From Dyadobacter fermentans DSM 18053 (GTDB taxonomy: Bacteria; Bacteroidota; Bacteroidia; Cytophagales; Spirosomataceae): a stretch of DNA of 64,000 nucleotides. The notes beneath the pieces were generated by a model. That model saw nothing but the letters and a program-made list of their open reading frames with translations. It was not told where the DNA came from and did no database searches. Each line of letters begins with the position of its first letter. The stretch's first letter is position 1. Positions 25,471 to 34,443 of this stretch are shown here, in pieces. The translations under genes were made by a program, and so were the position numbers. The DNA lies in contig NC_013037.1 in NCBI RefSeq assembly GCF_000023125.1, forward strand, positions 2,666,001-2,730,000. The letters run 5' to 3'.

Positions 25471-26046
25471 ATGCCACTTCATAAAGCCTGCTATGCCCTG
25501 ATCCTCTGCGGATTGCTGCTCTGGGGTTGCCGCGACAACCAGAAGGAGCAGCAACTCGCCCAACGCGAACAGACATTACTTCGGAAAGAACAGGAGTTTG
25601 CCATTAAAGAAGCTGACTACCACGCGCTTGTTCGCATGCGCGACAGCCTCCTCACCCAAAGAAACGACACGCTCATCATCCAGACCTGGCCCGACGAGCT
25701 GGCGGGAATGTGGACGAGCAAATCCATATGCCGCGAGTCCAACTGCACGGAATACGTGATCGGCGACCAGCGCTCCAATGCCTGGGAATTCGTGAGCGAC
25801 TCCACGGGACTTTTCACGCGGGTTTTCAACAATAACAAACTGATCCGGGTATATTCGGCCAGTTATGACAGCACGGGAATCAGGCTGCATTACAAAAGCG
25901 ATTCGTCGTCTGCGAAAATGACGGACATGAGCGTCGAGCTGGGCCGTGCCAACGGAAACCTGATCAAGGGCATGCAAACGATCAGCATTGCCAATGCTTG
26001 CAACGCCAAGTTCTCAGTTGAATTAACCCGCCTCGCGACCCGCTAG
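25471..26046 (+). CDS. Lipoprotein with coiled-coil stem, first gene of the antiporter operon
   Basis: 191 residues with a lipobox GLLLWGC (Cys20). Residues about 24-62 are rich in Gln/Glu/Arg/Lys with heptad-like spacing (QLAQREQTLLRKEQEFAIKE), a short coiled coil. The remaining beta-rich domain (WTSKSICRESNCTEYVIGDQ) contains two Cys that could form a disulfide. I do not recognise the family. It ends 2 nt before the start of the CPA2 antiporter, so the two genes are translated from one message and the lipoprotein may be an accessory of the transporter, although that is inference. Confidence 0.65.
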   Translation: MPLHKACYALILCGLLLWGCRDNQKEQQLAQREQTLLRKEQEFAIKEADYHALVRMRDSLLTQRNDTLIIQTWPDELAGMWTSKSICRESNCTEYVIGDQRSNAWEFVSDSTGLFTRVFNNNKLIRVYSASYDSTGIRLHYKSDSSSAKMTDMSVELGRANGNLIKGMQTISIANACNAKFSVELTRLATR

Positions 26047-26048
26047 CC

Positions 26049-28175
26049 ATGCAATTATTGAACATCCACATCGGGTCACTGCCTATTGAGGACCCGGTAC
26101 TGAAATTCCTCATCGAGCTCATCATCATCCTCGGTGCGCCGCTATTGCTGAACAAGATCAAGGTGCCGCATTTGCTCGGCTTGCTCATTGCCGGCGCGCT
26201 CGTGGGCCCCAACGGGCTCAACCTCCTCGCGCGCGACAGCAGCGTGGTAGTAACCGGCACAACCGGCTTGCTGTACATCATGTTCCTGGCCGGGCTGGAA
26301 ATCGATATGGGCGATTTCAAGAAGAATAAATGGAAAAGCATTGGTTTTACGGCCTACACATTCGCCATTCCCTTCGTCCTCGGACTGCTGGGCGGCTACT
26401 ATGTGCTGCGTTTCCCGATCCTCACCACCGTTCTTTTTGCCAGTCTATTTTCCTCGCACACGCTCATCGCCTACCCGCTCGTGAGCAAGTTGGGTATTTC
26501 CAAAAACCTCTCCGTGAACATTACCGTGGGCGGCACAATGCTCACCGACGTGCTGTCCCTGCTCGTGCTGGCGGTGGTGGTCGGGATGACGCAGGGCGCG
26601 GTGGACAGCGCTTTCTGGATACGCCTCATTGTATCGGTGCTGTCATTCAGTCTCGTGGTACTGTTCGTTTTTCCGATCATCGGAAGGTGGTTTTTCAAAC
26701 GGGTGGAGGACAAAATATCGCAGTACATTTTTGTGCTCGTGATGATTTACCTCGCGGCTGTGCTGGCCGAGCTGGCCGGGATCGAGGCCATTATCGGGGC
26801 GTTTTTCGCGGGGCTGGCCCTGAACCGCCTCATTCCGCATTCGTCGTCGCTGATGAATCGGGTGGAATTTGTGGGTAATGCCATTTTTATCCCCTTCTTC
26901 CTGATCAGCGTGGGGATGCTCATTGATTTTAAAGTGATTGTCAAAAGCTGGGAAACCGTTGGGGTGGCGGCCGTGATGCTGGTGGCATCCATCGGCGGGA
27001 AATACCTCGCGGCGATTTTCACGCAGAAGACTTTCAAACTCACCAAAGACGAGGGAATGCTGATTTTCGGCATGAGCTCCGCGTCGGCGGCGGCTACGCT
27101 TGCGGCGGTAATGGTGGGTTACAACATCGTCATTTCGGAAACGCCTGCGGGCGAGCCGGTCCGCCTTTTGAGCGAGCACGTGCTCAACGGCAGCATTCTG
27201 CTGATCCTGATCTCCTGTACGATCTCGTCCTTCGTGTCGATGTCGAGCGGCGAGAAGATCGCCGAGGCTGATAAGGAGAACACCGCCTCGGGGATTAACC
27301 GCGAAAACGAGAGCATCCTGATCGCGGTGAATTATGAGGAAACGGTTGAAAAACTGGTGAATCTGGGACTGATGATCAAGGCAGGCCACAACGACGACCG
27401 TTTACTGGCGCTCAATGTCGTGAATGATGACAAAAACGAGTCATCGGTTAAAAACGCCGAAAAAACGCTCCACATCGCGGTCGACACCGGTGCTGCCGCG
27501 GATGTGGCCATTCAGCAGGTGACACGCTACGATCAGGACGTTTCGAGCGGCATCAGCAATGTGATCAAGGAGCAACGCATTACCGATCTGCTGATCGGCC
27601 TTCAACCCGAAAAAGGATTTACACCATCATTTATATACAATCTTTACAACGGCTATTTGCAAAACGACAACGTAAACACGTTGATTTACCACGCCGCACA
27701 GCCCATTTCCACCGTGAAGCGCTACGTGGTACTGATTCCCGCCCGGGCCGAAAGAGAACCGGGATTTTTCCACGCATTGCTCCGGGTATGGAACATCGCG
27801 AAGAATTCAAGCGCCGAAATGAGCTTTTACGGCGGCGAACAGGTGATCCGGATTATCAAACGCGTGCTGAGCAAATCAAATATCGAATCGTCGCTGCATA
27901 CGGTCGCAAACTGGCGCGAGGCCGAAGAAGCCGCCGCGCAGCTTTCGGCCGACGAAGGGCTGATCGTGTTCATGGCGAAACGCGGAATGGTTTCCTACTT
28001 CCCGCAAATGGGCGGTATTCCGGATTTTCTCAACCAGCATTCGCGCGACAATAACTTCCTGCTCATATTCCCGTTCTCGCAGCAGGACGATGACCAGACC
28101 GAACGGCGCTCGGTGAGCAACCACGACGATTTTATCGAAATAGGGAAGATTATCGGTAAAATATTCCCGAGCTGA
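26049..28175 (+). CDS. CPA2-type monovalent cation:proton antiporter with a C-terminal cytoplasmic domain
   Basis: 708 residues. The first about 400 residues form about 12 transmembrane helices with the Na+/H+ exchanger signature (LLGLLIAGALVGPNGLNLLA at about 39-58, FFAGLALNRLIP) and an Asp pair region around GGTMLTDVLSLL. The C-terminal about 300 residues form two soluble repeats resembling universal-stress-protein folds (ESILIAVNYEETVEKLVNLG and the later YVVLIPARAEREPGFFHALL), likely a regulatory nucleotide-binding part. It exchanges Na+ or K+ for H+ at the inner membrane. It directly follows a lipoprotein gene and is convergent with the DUF1501 gene across a 19-nt gap. Confidence 0.9.
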   Translation: MQLLNIHIGSLPIEDPVLKFLIELIIILGAPLLLNKIKVPHLLGLLIAGALVGPNGLNLLARDSSVVVTGTTGLLYIMFLAGLEIDMGDFKKNKWKSIGFTAYTFAIPFVLGLLGGYYVLRFPILTTVLFASLFSSHTLIAYPLVSKLGISKNLSVNITVGGTMLTDVLSLLVLAVVVGMTQGAVDSAFWIRLIVSVLSFSLVVLFVFPIIGRWFFKRVEDKISQYIFVLVMIYLAAVLAELAGIEAIIGAFFAGLALNRLIPHSSSLMNRVEFVGNAIFIPFFLISVGMLIDFKVIVKSWETVGVAAVMLVASIGGKYLAAIFTQKTFKLTKDEGMLIFGMSSASAAATLAAVMVGYNIVISETPAGEPVRLLSEHVLNGSILLILISCTISSFVSMSSGEKIAEADKENTASGINRENESILIAVNYEETVEKLVNLGLMIKAGHNDDRLLALNVVNDDKNESSVKNAEKTLHIAVDTGAAADVAIQQVTRYDQDVSSGISNVIKEQRITDLLIGLQPEKGFTPSFIYNLYNGYLQNDNVNTLIYHAAQPISTVKRYVVLIPARAEREPGFFHALLRVWNIAKNSSAEMSFYGGEQVIRIIKRVLSKSNIESSLHTVANWREAEEAAAQLSADEGLIVFMAKRGMVSYFPQMGGIPDFLNQHSRDNNFLLIFPFSQQDDDQTERRSVSNHDDFIEIGKIIGKIFPS

Positions 28176-28194
28176 GAACCCATTTGCAGGCCGG

Positions 28195-29658
28195 CTAGGC
28201 GATCAGTCCCTTTATTACTTTACCGTGGACGTCGGTTAGCCGGTAGCGCCTGCCCTGGTGTTTGAAAACCAGTTTCTCATGGTCGAGGCCGAAGAGATGC
28301 AGCAATGTCGCCTGGAAATCATGCACATGCACACCGTCCTTCACGACATTGTAGCTGAATTCATCGGTTTCGCCGTACACCTGGCCGGTTTTAATGCCTC
28401 CACCGGTCATCCACATCGTGAAGCATCCGGGATGGTGATCGCGGCCGTAGTTATCGGCCGTGAGCTTGCCCTGCGAAAAGCTGGTACGGCCGAATTCTCC
28501 GCCCCACACCACCAGCGTATCTTCCAGCAGCCCGCGCTGTTTGAGGTCTTGCACCAATGCAGCCGACGCCTGATCGACGTCCCTGGCCTGGCTGGCGATG
28601 TTCTTGGGCAGATTACCATGCTGGTCCCAGCCCATGTGATAGAGCTGGATAAATTTCACGTCGCGCTCGGCCATCCGGCGCGCGAGCAGGCAATTGGCGG
28701 CAAACGTGCCGGGCCGGCGGGCGTCTTCTCCGTACATTTTATAGATGTAGTCGGGCTCGTCCGCAATATCCACCGCGTCGGGCACGGATGTCTGCATTTT
28801 ATAAGCCATTTCGTATTGACTTATTTTCGACTGGATTTCGGGGTCGCCCCACAGCGTAAACTGGTGTTCGTTCAGTTCTTTGATGCGGTCCAATGCACGG
28901 CGGCGGTCTTCCTTATGCACGCCGTAAGGATTTTGTAAATAAAGCACGGGATCTTTGCCCGTACGAAGCTGCACGCCCTGGTGGTGCGATGCCAGGAAGC
29001 CGTTGGCCCAGGCTGCGGTGCTCAACGGCTGGTCGCCGCTCACACCCTTGGAAATCAGCACCATAAAATGCGGCAGGTTCTCATTATCCGACCCGAGGCC
29101 ATAGCTGAGCCAGGAGCCCATGGATGGCCGCCCGCTCTGCTGGGAGCCGGTTTGCACGAACATCACCGCCGGCTCGTGATTGATCGCTTCCGTAAAAACG
29201 GATTTAACAATGCAAAGCTCATCCACGATCCCCGCCGTGTAGGGCAAAAGCTCGCTCACCCACGCACCGGACTGCCCATATTGTTTGAAATCGTAAATCG
29301 ATTTAACGAGCGGGAAAGTGGATTGCCCCGCCACCATTCCCGAGTTCCGCTGTGTCGATTTGATGGAATCGGGGATTTCCTGGCCGTGCCATTTGGCCAA
29401 TGCAGGCTTGTAATCGAATGTTTCAAGCTGTGAAGGCCCGCCGCTCTGAAAAAGATAGATGATCCGCTTGGCTTTGGGCGAAAAATGCGGCCCGCGCACA
29501 AACGGCGCTACGGCCGCATCGACCGCATTATCCTCCCGCCCCCGCGTGGTGCCCGCCTGCAAAATGCTCGAAAGCGCAATGGAGCCGAAGCCGAGGCCAG
29601 CCTTCGTGAGGAAGTCGCGACGGTTGAGTTGCGTAAGTATCGTTTTAAGATCTTCCAT
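28195..29658 (-). CDS. DUF1501 Tat-exported protein (sulfatase-fold relative)
   Basis: 487 residues. An N-terminal twin-arginine motif NRRDFLT (12-18) and a hydrophobic region point to Tat export. The body matches DUF1501, an alkaline-phosphatase-superfamily relative: FLFQSGGPSQLETFDYKP-type opening, GRPSMGSWLSYGLGSDNENL, HMGWDQHGNLP, WGGEFGRTS and DHHPGCFTMWMTGGG, whose acidic and His residues would ligate metal ions. Family members nearly always pair with a DUF1549/DUF1553 gene, as here (upstream, 9 nt gap, same strand). Their joint substrate is not established, though planctomycete studies suggest polysaccharide use. Confidence 0.9.
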   Translation of the reverse strand: MEDLKTILTQLNRRDFLTKAGLGFGSIALSSILQAGTTRGREDNAVDAAVAPFVRGPHFSPKAKRIIYLFQSGGPSQLETFDYKPALAKWHGQEIPDSIKSTQRNSGMVAGQSTFPLVKSIYDFKQYGQSGAWVSELLPYTAGIVDELCIVKSVFTEAINHEPAVMFVQTGSQQSGRPSMGSWLSYGLGSDNENLPHFMVLISKGVSGDQPLSTAAWANGFLASHHQGVQLRTGKDPVLYLQNPYGVHKEDRRRALDRIKELNEHQFTLWGDPEIQSKISQYEMAYKMQTSVPDAVDIADEPDYIYKMYGEDARRPGTFAANCLLARRMAERDVKFIQLYHMGWDQHGNLPKNIASQARDVDQASAALVQDLKQRGLLEDTLVVWGGEFGRTSFSQGKLTADNYGRDHHPGCFTMWMTGGGIKTGQVYGETDEFSYNVVKDGVHVHDFQATLLHLFGLDHEKLVFKHQGRRYRLTDVHGKVIKGLIA

Positions 29659-29667
29659 GTTCAGCGT

Positions 29668-32600
29668 TCATTTGCGGGTATATCCCTCATCCGTATTCAT
29701 CACCGAGTTGGACACCGTTGCCAAAGCGGCTATTTCCTCCGGTTGCAATGCCCTGTCCCACTTCCGCTCGCCCGTGCTCAGGTATTCGAGCGCCTGCGCG
29801 GGCCTGGCGCGGAAGCGTTTCAGTTCGTCGGCGTAAAAATCAGCGAGTATTTGCCGCTCTTTCGCATCGGGATGCCGGCCGGTAATCAGCCTGAACGCCA
29901 CGTCCACCGGCTTTGCATCGTTGTGCCGACATTCGTGCAGCACGCGTTCGGCGAGGGCGCGGGCGGCTTCCACATATTGCGGGTCGTTGAGCATCACCAA
30001 TGCCTGCAACGGCGTGCTGGTAGAGCGGCGTTTGGCCACGCATTCGCCCCGTTCAGGCGCATCGAAAATGAGCATGGAAGGCGGCGGGGACGTTCTTTTC
30101 CAAATCGTGTACAGGCTCCTGCGGTAGAGCCCGTCGCCCGGTTCCTGCTGGTATTTGTAGCGCCAAACCTTGTCGCTCAGCTCGTCCCAGAGGCCCGCGG
30201 GCTGGTAGGGGTACACGCTTTCCCCGCCCAGCCTGTCCACCAGCAGTCCACTGATTGACAATGCATTATCCCGCACCATTTCCGCCGTAAACCTGAACCG
30301 CGCGCCCCTTGCGAGCAGCTCGTTGCCGGGATCTTTTTCGAGGTTTTCGGGCGTCACGCGGGACGTTTGCCGGTAGGTGGCCGACAGTACGATCAGCTTA
30401 TGCAGCCTTTTGATATCCCAGCCCGATTCCATAAAATCGACGGCCAGCCAGTCGAGCAGCTGCGGGTGGGTCGGCAAATCGCCCTGGTTGCCGAAGTCGG
30501 CCGATGAGCGCACGATCCCGTTTCCGAAATGCATTTGCCAGATCCGGTTCACGAATACACGCGCTGTGAGGGGATTGTCTTTATCAAAAATCCATTTGGC
30601 CAGTCCCAGCCTGTTACGGGGATATTTCCCTTCAAAGGGCATAACCGCGTCGAGAGCGCCGGGCGTTACCTCCTTGCCGGGCGCATTGTACGCACCGCGC
30701 GCGAGCAGGTAGGTGGGCCGGGGCTTGGGCAGGTCGCCCATCACCATTAGCTCGGGAATGCTGTTGACCAGTTTGTTCTGCCGGTCCATAACGGCTTTGA
30801 GCGAGTCGCGGAGCACCCGTCGCCGCGCATTGAAATGGGTGTTGTAAAAATCCTTCAACATGGCCAGGTTTGCCGGAGCAGCGGGCGTTTTCAACATTTC
30901 GCCCGCTTTTTGCGGATGGTAGTTATACAGGACTTCAAGTGCCGTCAGCGCTTTGTCGTAAATTTTCAGTTCATCAATCCCTCCGTCTTTGAAAGGGATC
31001 AGCAGGTTGCGCTGGCCAAGCATGAAACCGTCAAAACCGTAAGTATGAATGTCTTTTTCATACAAAATCCCTTTATAAAGATTATCGAAATCGACCTTCG
31101 TTTTGGCCGCTTCGCCGTTCAGATAGATTTTCGCCCCCGCCGCCTTGCTCGATCCGTCGTAGGTGACCGTCACCTTCGTCCATTTCCGGACCGGCATTGC
31201 CAGCACCGTGCTCACCTGAATGGCGTTTTGCGGGTAAGAATGCGCGACAATGAACTGTAACTTATTGTCAGCCAGCCGCAAGGAGTAACCTTTGTAGCCC
31301 AGCCTCAGGTCTTCGCAATGGTAGAAAACCCCGGCGTCGGGATACACATTCGCCGGATTGATCCACAATTCAACCGAAAACGGCTCCGTCCTTTCATGCC
31401 AGCCGATGTTATTTCCCAGTTTAATGGAGTTGTAATCCGACACGAAATAGGCATTCCCTTTCACTCCGGGTTTCAGAATCAGCTCGTTGCATTGCGCCAG
31501 CTGGTTTGGTCGGACCTCGTTGGGCATGACCGTCTTCCCGCCGGCGGTTTTAAATGATTTGTCAAAAGAGTAGGATGCAACCAGTCCTTCACGCGCTTTC
31601 TGGTCCAGCAGTTTGGCCGAGAGCTTTCCGCCGTGCAGCCATTTGTCGAAATCGCTTCCCTCGGCTTTGGCTTCATTTTCAAGCCGGTTGCTGAGGCCGG
31701 TAACCTGCCGGTCGAAAAACCGGAGCATTGCCTCGTTTTCACTCGTGGTGAGCAGCAATGCGGGGCCGGGGGTCTGGTCGGGGCCATACACGGGGCTGCC
31801 CGTTTCGTTGGTGCTATTGAACAGCCCGAACATCTTATAGTATGCCTCCTGGCTGATCGGGTCATATTTGTGATCATGGCAGCGGGCGCATTGGAGCGAA
31901 AGGCCCATTACGCCCTGCCCCACCGTTTGCACACGGTCCGCATTGTATTCGACCCGGTACTCCTCGAAAACGATCCCCGCTTCGGAGCTCTTCTTGTGCA
32001 GGCGGTTATACGCGGTGGCAAGAATGCTCTCCTTCGTTTTACCGGGCAAAAGGTCGCCTGCCAGCTGCATTGTCATAAACTTGTCGTAGGGCAAATTGCG
32101 GTTGAAAGCGCTGATCACCCAGTCGCGCCAGGGCGAAAAATCGCGGTGCTTGTCGTCGAGGTAACCGTCACTGTCGGCGTAGCGCGCTATGTCCATCCAT
32201 TCGCTCGCCATCCGTTCGCCGTAAGCAGGGGATTTCAGCAGCCTGTCCACGAGCTTGTCATAGGCCTCGGGTGATCGATCGGCTACGAATGCATCTATTT
32301 CCGCCAACGAGGGAGGCAATCCGGTAAGATCGAAACTCACTCGGCGGATAAGGTCCTCACGGGTTGCTTCGGCGGAGGGCTTCATTTTCACGTCGTCCAG
32401 CCGTTTCAGAATGAAATGGTCAATCGGCGTCCGGGCCCAGTTGGCCATTTCAGGTTTGGGCAATGGCGCCTTTTCGGGTTTGATGAACGACCAATGTGGC
32501 TTGTATTTCGCGCCCTGCTCGATCCAGCGGGTGAGTACCGCTATTTCTTTCGCGGATAATGTGAGATTGGAAGCCGGTGGGGGCATTTTCAATTCGGGGT

Positions 32601-32943
32601 CGGATGCGATGAAGCGCGTGTACACCTCGCTCGCGGCCAGGTCGCCGGGGACGATGGCGTGTCGCTCTTGCGCGTCTTTCAATGCGCTGTATGCGCCTTC
32701 TTCGGTATCGAGCCGCAAGCCGCCCTTTTGCTTTTTGGTATCGGGCCCGTGGCAGGCGAAGCATTTGTCGGACAGGATCGGTTTTACGTCGTAGTTAAAA
32801 TCCAGTTCCTCGGGTATCTCCTGCATGGCTGCTTCCACCGCCTCCGGCTTTTCGACGCCGCAAGCCGCCAGCAGCAGCACGCACAAACACGCCGCCGCCG
32901 CACTGCTTCTCCAAAACGCAACCTGCTCCATCCGCAACTTCAT
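29668..32943 (-). CDS. PSCyt1-DUF1549-LamG-DUF1553 lipoprotein with two heme-binding motifs
   Basis: 1091 residues. The lipobox LLAAC puts the acylated Cys at 28. Planctomycete-type cytochrome c (PSCyt1) carries heme motif CFACH at 61-65 and an axial-type segment around MPPPASNLTLS. DUF1549 follows (about 170-400) with FDLTGLPPS, the typical YGERMASEWMDIARYADSDG and a second CxxCH at 352-356. Then comes an inserted LamG/concanavalin-like jelly roll (about 450-640; FSVELWINPANVYPDAGVFY), and DUF1553 ends the protein (about 750-1075). It is transcribed ahead of DUF1501 with a 9-nt gap. The LamG insertion could bind a glycan. Confidence 0.9.
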   Translation of the reverse strand: MKLRMEQVAFWRSSAAAACLCVLLLAACGVEKPEAVEAAMQEIPEELDFNYDVKPILSDKCFACHGPDTKKQKGGLRLDTEEGAYSALKDAQERHAIVPGDLAASEVYTRFIASDPELKMPPPASNLTLSAKEIAVLTRWIEQGAKYKPHWSFIKPEKAPLPKPEMANWARTPIDHFILKRLDDVKMKPSAEATREDLIRRVSFDLTGLPPSLAEIDAFVADRSPEAYDKLVDRLLKSPAYGERMASEWMDIARYADSDGYLDDKHRDFSPWRDWVISAFNRNLPYDKFMTMQLAGDLLPGKTKESILATAYNRLHKKSSEAGIVFEEYRVEYNADRVQTVGQGVMGLSLQCARCHDHKYDPISQEAYYKMFGLFNSTNETGSPVYGPDQTPGPALLLTTSENEAMLRFFDRQVTGLSNRLENEAKAEGSDFDKWLHGGKLSAKLLDQKAREGLVASYSFDKSFKTAGGKTVMPNEVRPNQLAQCNELILKPGVKGNAYFVSDYNSIKLGNNIGWHERTEPFSVELWINPANVYPDAGVFYHCEDLRLGYKGYSLRLADNKLQFIVAHSYPQNAIQVSTVLAMPVRKWTKVTVTYDGSSKAAGAKIYLNGEAAKTKVDFDNLYKGILYEKDIHTYGFDGFMLGQRNLLIPFKDGGIDELKIYDKALTALEVLYNYHPQKAGEMLKTPAAPANLAMLKDFYNTHFNARRRVLRDSLKAVMDRQNKLVNSIPELMVMGDLPKPRPTYLLARGAYNAPGKEVTPGALDAVMPFEGKYPRNRLGLAKWIFDKDNPLTARVFVNRIWQMHFGNGIVRSSADFGNQGDLPTHPQLLDWLAVDFMESGWDIKRLHKLIVLSATYRQTSRVTPENLEKDPGNELLARGARFRFTAEMVRDNALSISGLLVDRLGGESVYPYQPAGLWDELSDKVWRYKYQQEPGDGLYRRSLYTIWKRTSPPPSMLIFDAPERGECVAKRRSTSTPLQALVMLNDPQYVEAARALAERVLHECRHNDAKPVDVAFRLITGRHPDAKERQILADFYADELKRFRARPAQALEYLSTGERKWDRALQPEEIAALATVSNSVMNTDEGYTRK

Positions 32944-33097
32944 GGATTTCCCGTTTTAGCGTATTTACCAAAAGCCCCAAGTGACCGGTATTACACCTAT
33001 CATAAGTTAAAAGCCGGCTTTGGCTAAATCTAACCGCCGGGTAGTTGAGCAACGTCTTCCCGGACGACATTGGGGCTCAGCGCGGTATGGCATCCGG

Positions 33098-33595
33098 TCA
33101 CTGGCCGGAATGCAGGTCCTTCCGCGCCCGCAGCATACTGAGAAACTGGGGCGTGATGCCCAGAAACGACGCCAGCATGTATTGCGGCACCGTTTGAACG
33201 AAATCAGGGTAATGTCTTACAAATTGCCTGAACCGGTCTTCTGCCGATTCGCAAAGGAGCAGCTCTATTTTTTTAAGCGAGGCCGTATAATCGCGCTGCA
33301 TCATGAGCCGGAAATACCGGTTCAGTTCCGGCACTTCGTCGAACAGCATCTCATAGTCGGCCCGGTGCAGTACGAGCACTTCGGTGTCGTGCACGGCCTG
33401 GATATTGTATTCGGAAGGTTTTTGATGCTCGAAGCTCTGGTAGTCGCTCAACTACCAGCCCGGAATCCCGAACTGCAAAATCTGCTCGGAACCGTCGTCG
33501 GTCCGCCTGAAAAACCGCAGACAACCGCTGATCACGAAATAGCAGCCCGTGCATACCTGGAACTCCTGCAAAAGGAAATCTTTCCAGAGCACCTC
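33098..33595 (-). pseudogene. Crp/Fnr-family regulator remnant with an in-frame TAG and missing N-terminus
   Basis: On the minus strand one frame encodes recognisable Crp/Fnr sequence from about 33595 to the stop at 33098: VCTGCYFVISGCLRFFRRTD, then SEQILQFGIPGW, a TAG (33454-33452), then LSDYQSFEHQKPS and the wHTH-like end PQYMLASFLGITPQFLSML. Homologues read GWW(I/L)SD here, so the TAG is probably TGG mutated. The part upstream of about residue 30 of the family is lost; the frame hits another stop at the hairpin at 33597-33628. A TTG after the TAG could allow a short C-terminal fragment of 117 residues, but it would lack most of the cNMP-type domain. I call it a pseudogene. Confidence 0.8.
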
Positions 33596-33596
33596 C

Positions 33597-33628
33597 CCAA
33601 GCCTGTCCAACTATCCGGACAGGCTTGG
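33597..33628. repeat. Perfect 12-bp inverted repeat at the broken end of the Crp remnant
   Basis: CCAAGCCTGTCC and GGACAGGCTTGG are separated by 8 nt. The structure coincides with the lost N-terminal end of the Crp/Fnr remnant and lies just upstream of the sigma factor's -7 box. It could be a REP-like element, an operator or a terminator. There is no long T run on either side. Confidence 0.75.
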
Positions 33629-33658
33629 ATTAAAATGTAAATATTGATTTAAAAAATA

Positions 33659-33666
33659 TAACTTTG
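33659..33666 (+). promoter_or_regulatory. -7 box TAACTTTG of the sigma factor gene
   Basis: Perfect TAnnTTTG match 30 nt before the GTG start at 33697. Confidence 0.45.
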
Positions 33667-33696
33667 TCAAAAATGTACACTTGACACCTCTAAGCT

Positions 33697-34278
33697 GTGA
33701 TACCGGATAACCGAAAAGTTTCTGATCAGCAACTGCTAGAAGCTTTGCGCTCCGGGCACGAATGGGCATTTACCGCCATTTATGACCAATACTGGTACCC
33801 GCTTTACAAGGTTGCACTCCACAAGCTCGGGCAAAAACACATTGCCGAAGAGATTGTGCAGGACATTTTCACCCGCCTCTGGAACGAGCGGCGCACGCTG
33901 CCGGGCACCGCGCTGAACTACTACCTTTTTTCGGCGGTGCGCTTCGAGGTGATCGACTGGATTCGCAAAGCAGGCCCCAGAAGCAGATATTTGGCTTACT
34001 ATCAGGCATTTGCCAGCCAGGCCGACCATTGCACCGACGACGAGGTCGCCTACAACGAGCTATTGCACAGCATTGACGAAAGCCTCAAACCATTCCCTCC
34101 CCAAACCCGCGAAATTTTCAAACTCAGCCGCATCGAAAGCTGGACGGTCGGACAGATCGCCGAATTCATGAACCTTTCGGATAAATCGGTTGAATACCAT
34201 CTCGGCAAAGCTTCCAAAGCTGTGCGGGAATATCTGAACGAAACCATGCTCATCCTCCTGCTAAGCTTCCTTGCCTGA
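33697..34278 (+). CDS. ECF-type RNA polymerase sigma factor of SusCD cassette 1
   Basis: 193 residues with GTG start. Sigma region 2 occupies about 20-95 (AIYDQYWYPLYKVALHKLGQ, EEIVQDIFTRLW, YLFSAVRFEVIDWIRK) and region 4 about 125-180 (PPQTREIFKLSRIESWTVGQ, MNLSDKSVEYHLGKA). Size and context fit the Bacteroidota FecI-like group that switches on a downstream SusCD operon when the FecR anti-sigma is signalled by SusC. The next genes are FecR, SusC and SusD in the classical order. The first ATG is far inside the protein, so GTG is the only start that keeps the N-terminal region. A perfect -7 box is 30 nt upstream. Confidence 0.9.
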   Translation: MIPDNRKVSDQQLLEALRSGHEWAFTAIYDQYWYPLYKVALHKLGQKHIAEEIVQDIFTRLWNERRTLPGTALNYYLFSAVRFEVIDWIRKAGPRSRYLAYYQAFASQADHCTDDEVAYNELLHSIDESLKPFPPQTREIFKLSRIESWTVGQIAEFMNLSDKSVEYHLGKASKAVREYLNETMLILLLSFLA

Positions 34279-34443
34279 GTGCATTGCCTCTCATTGCACT
34301 ATTATAAGAAGTTTAACTTCCATTCGCCTCTTACATATAAATTTTCCTATTTAATTTAAAAACATTCAGGGACTACTGCGCGCTAATACGGTTTAGAGGT
34401 TGAATCAGATGATGGTAATCTGTGCCAGCCAACCCCGAACCCC

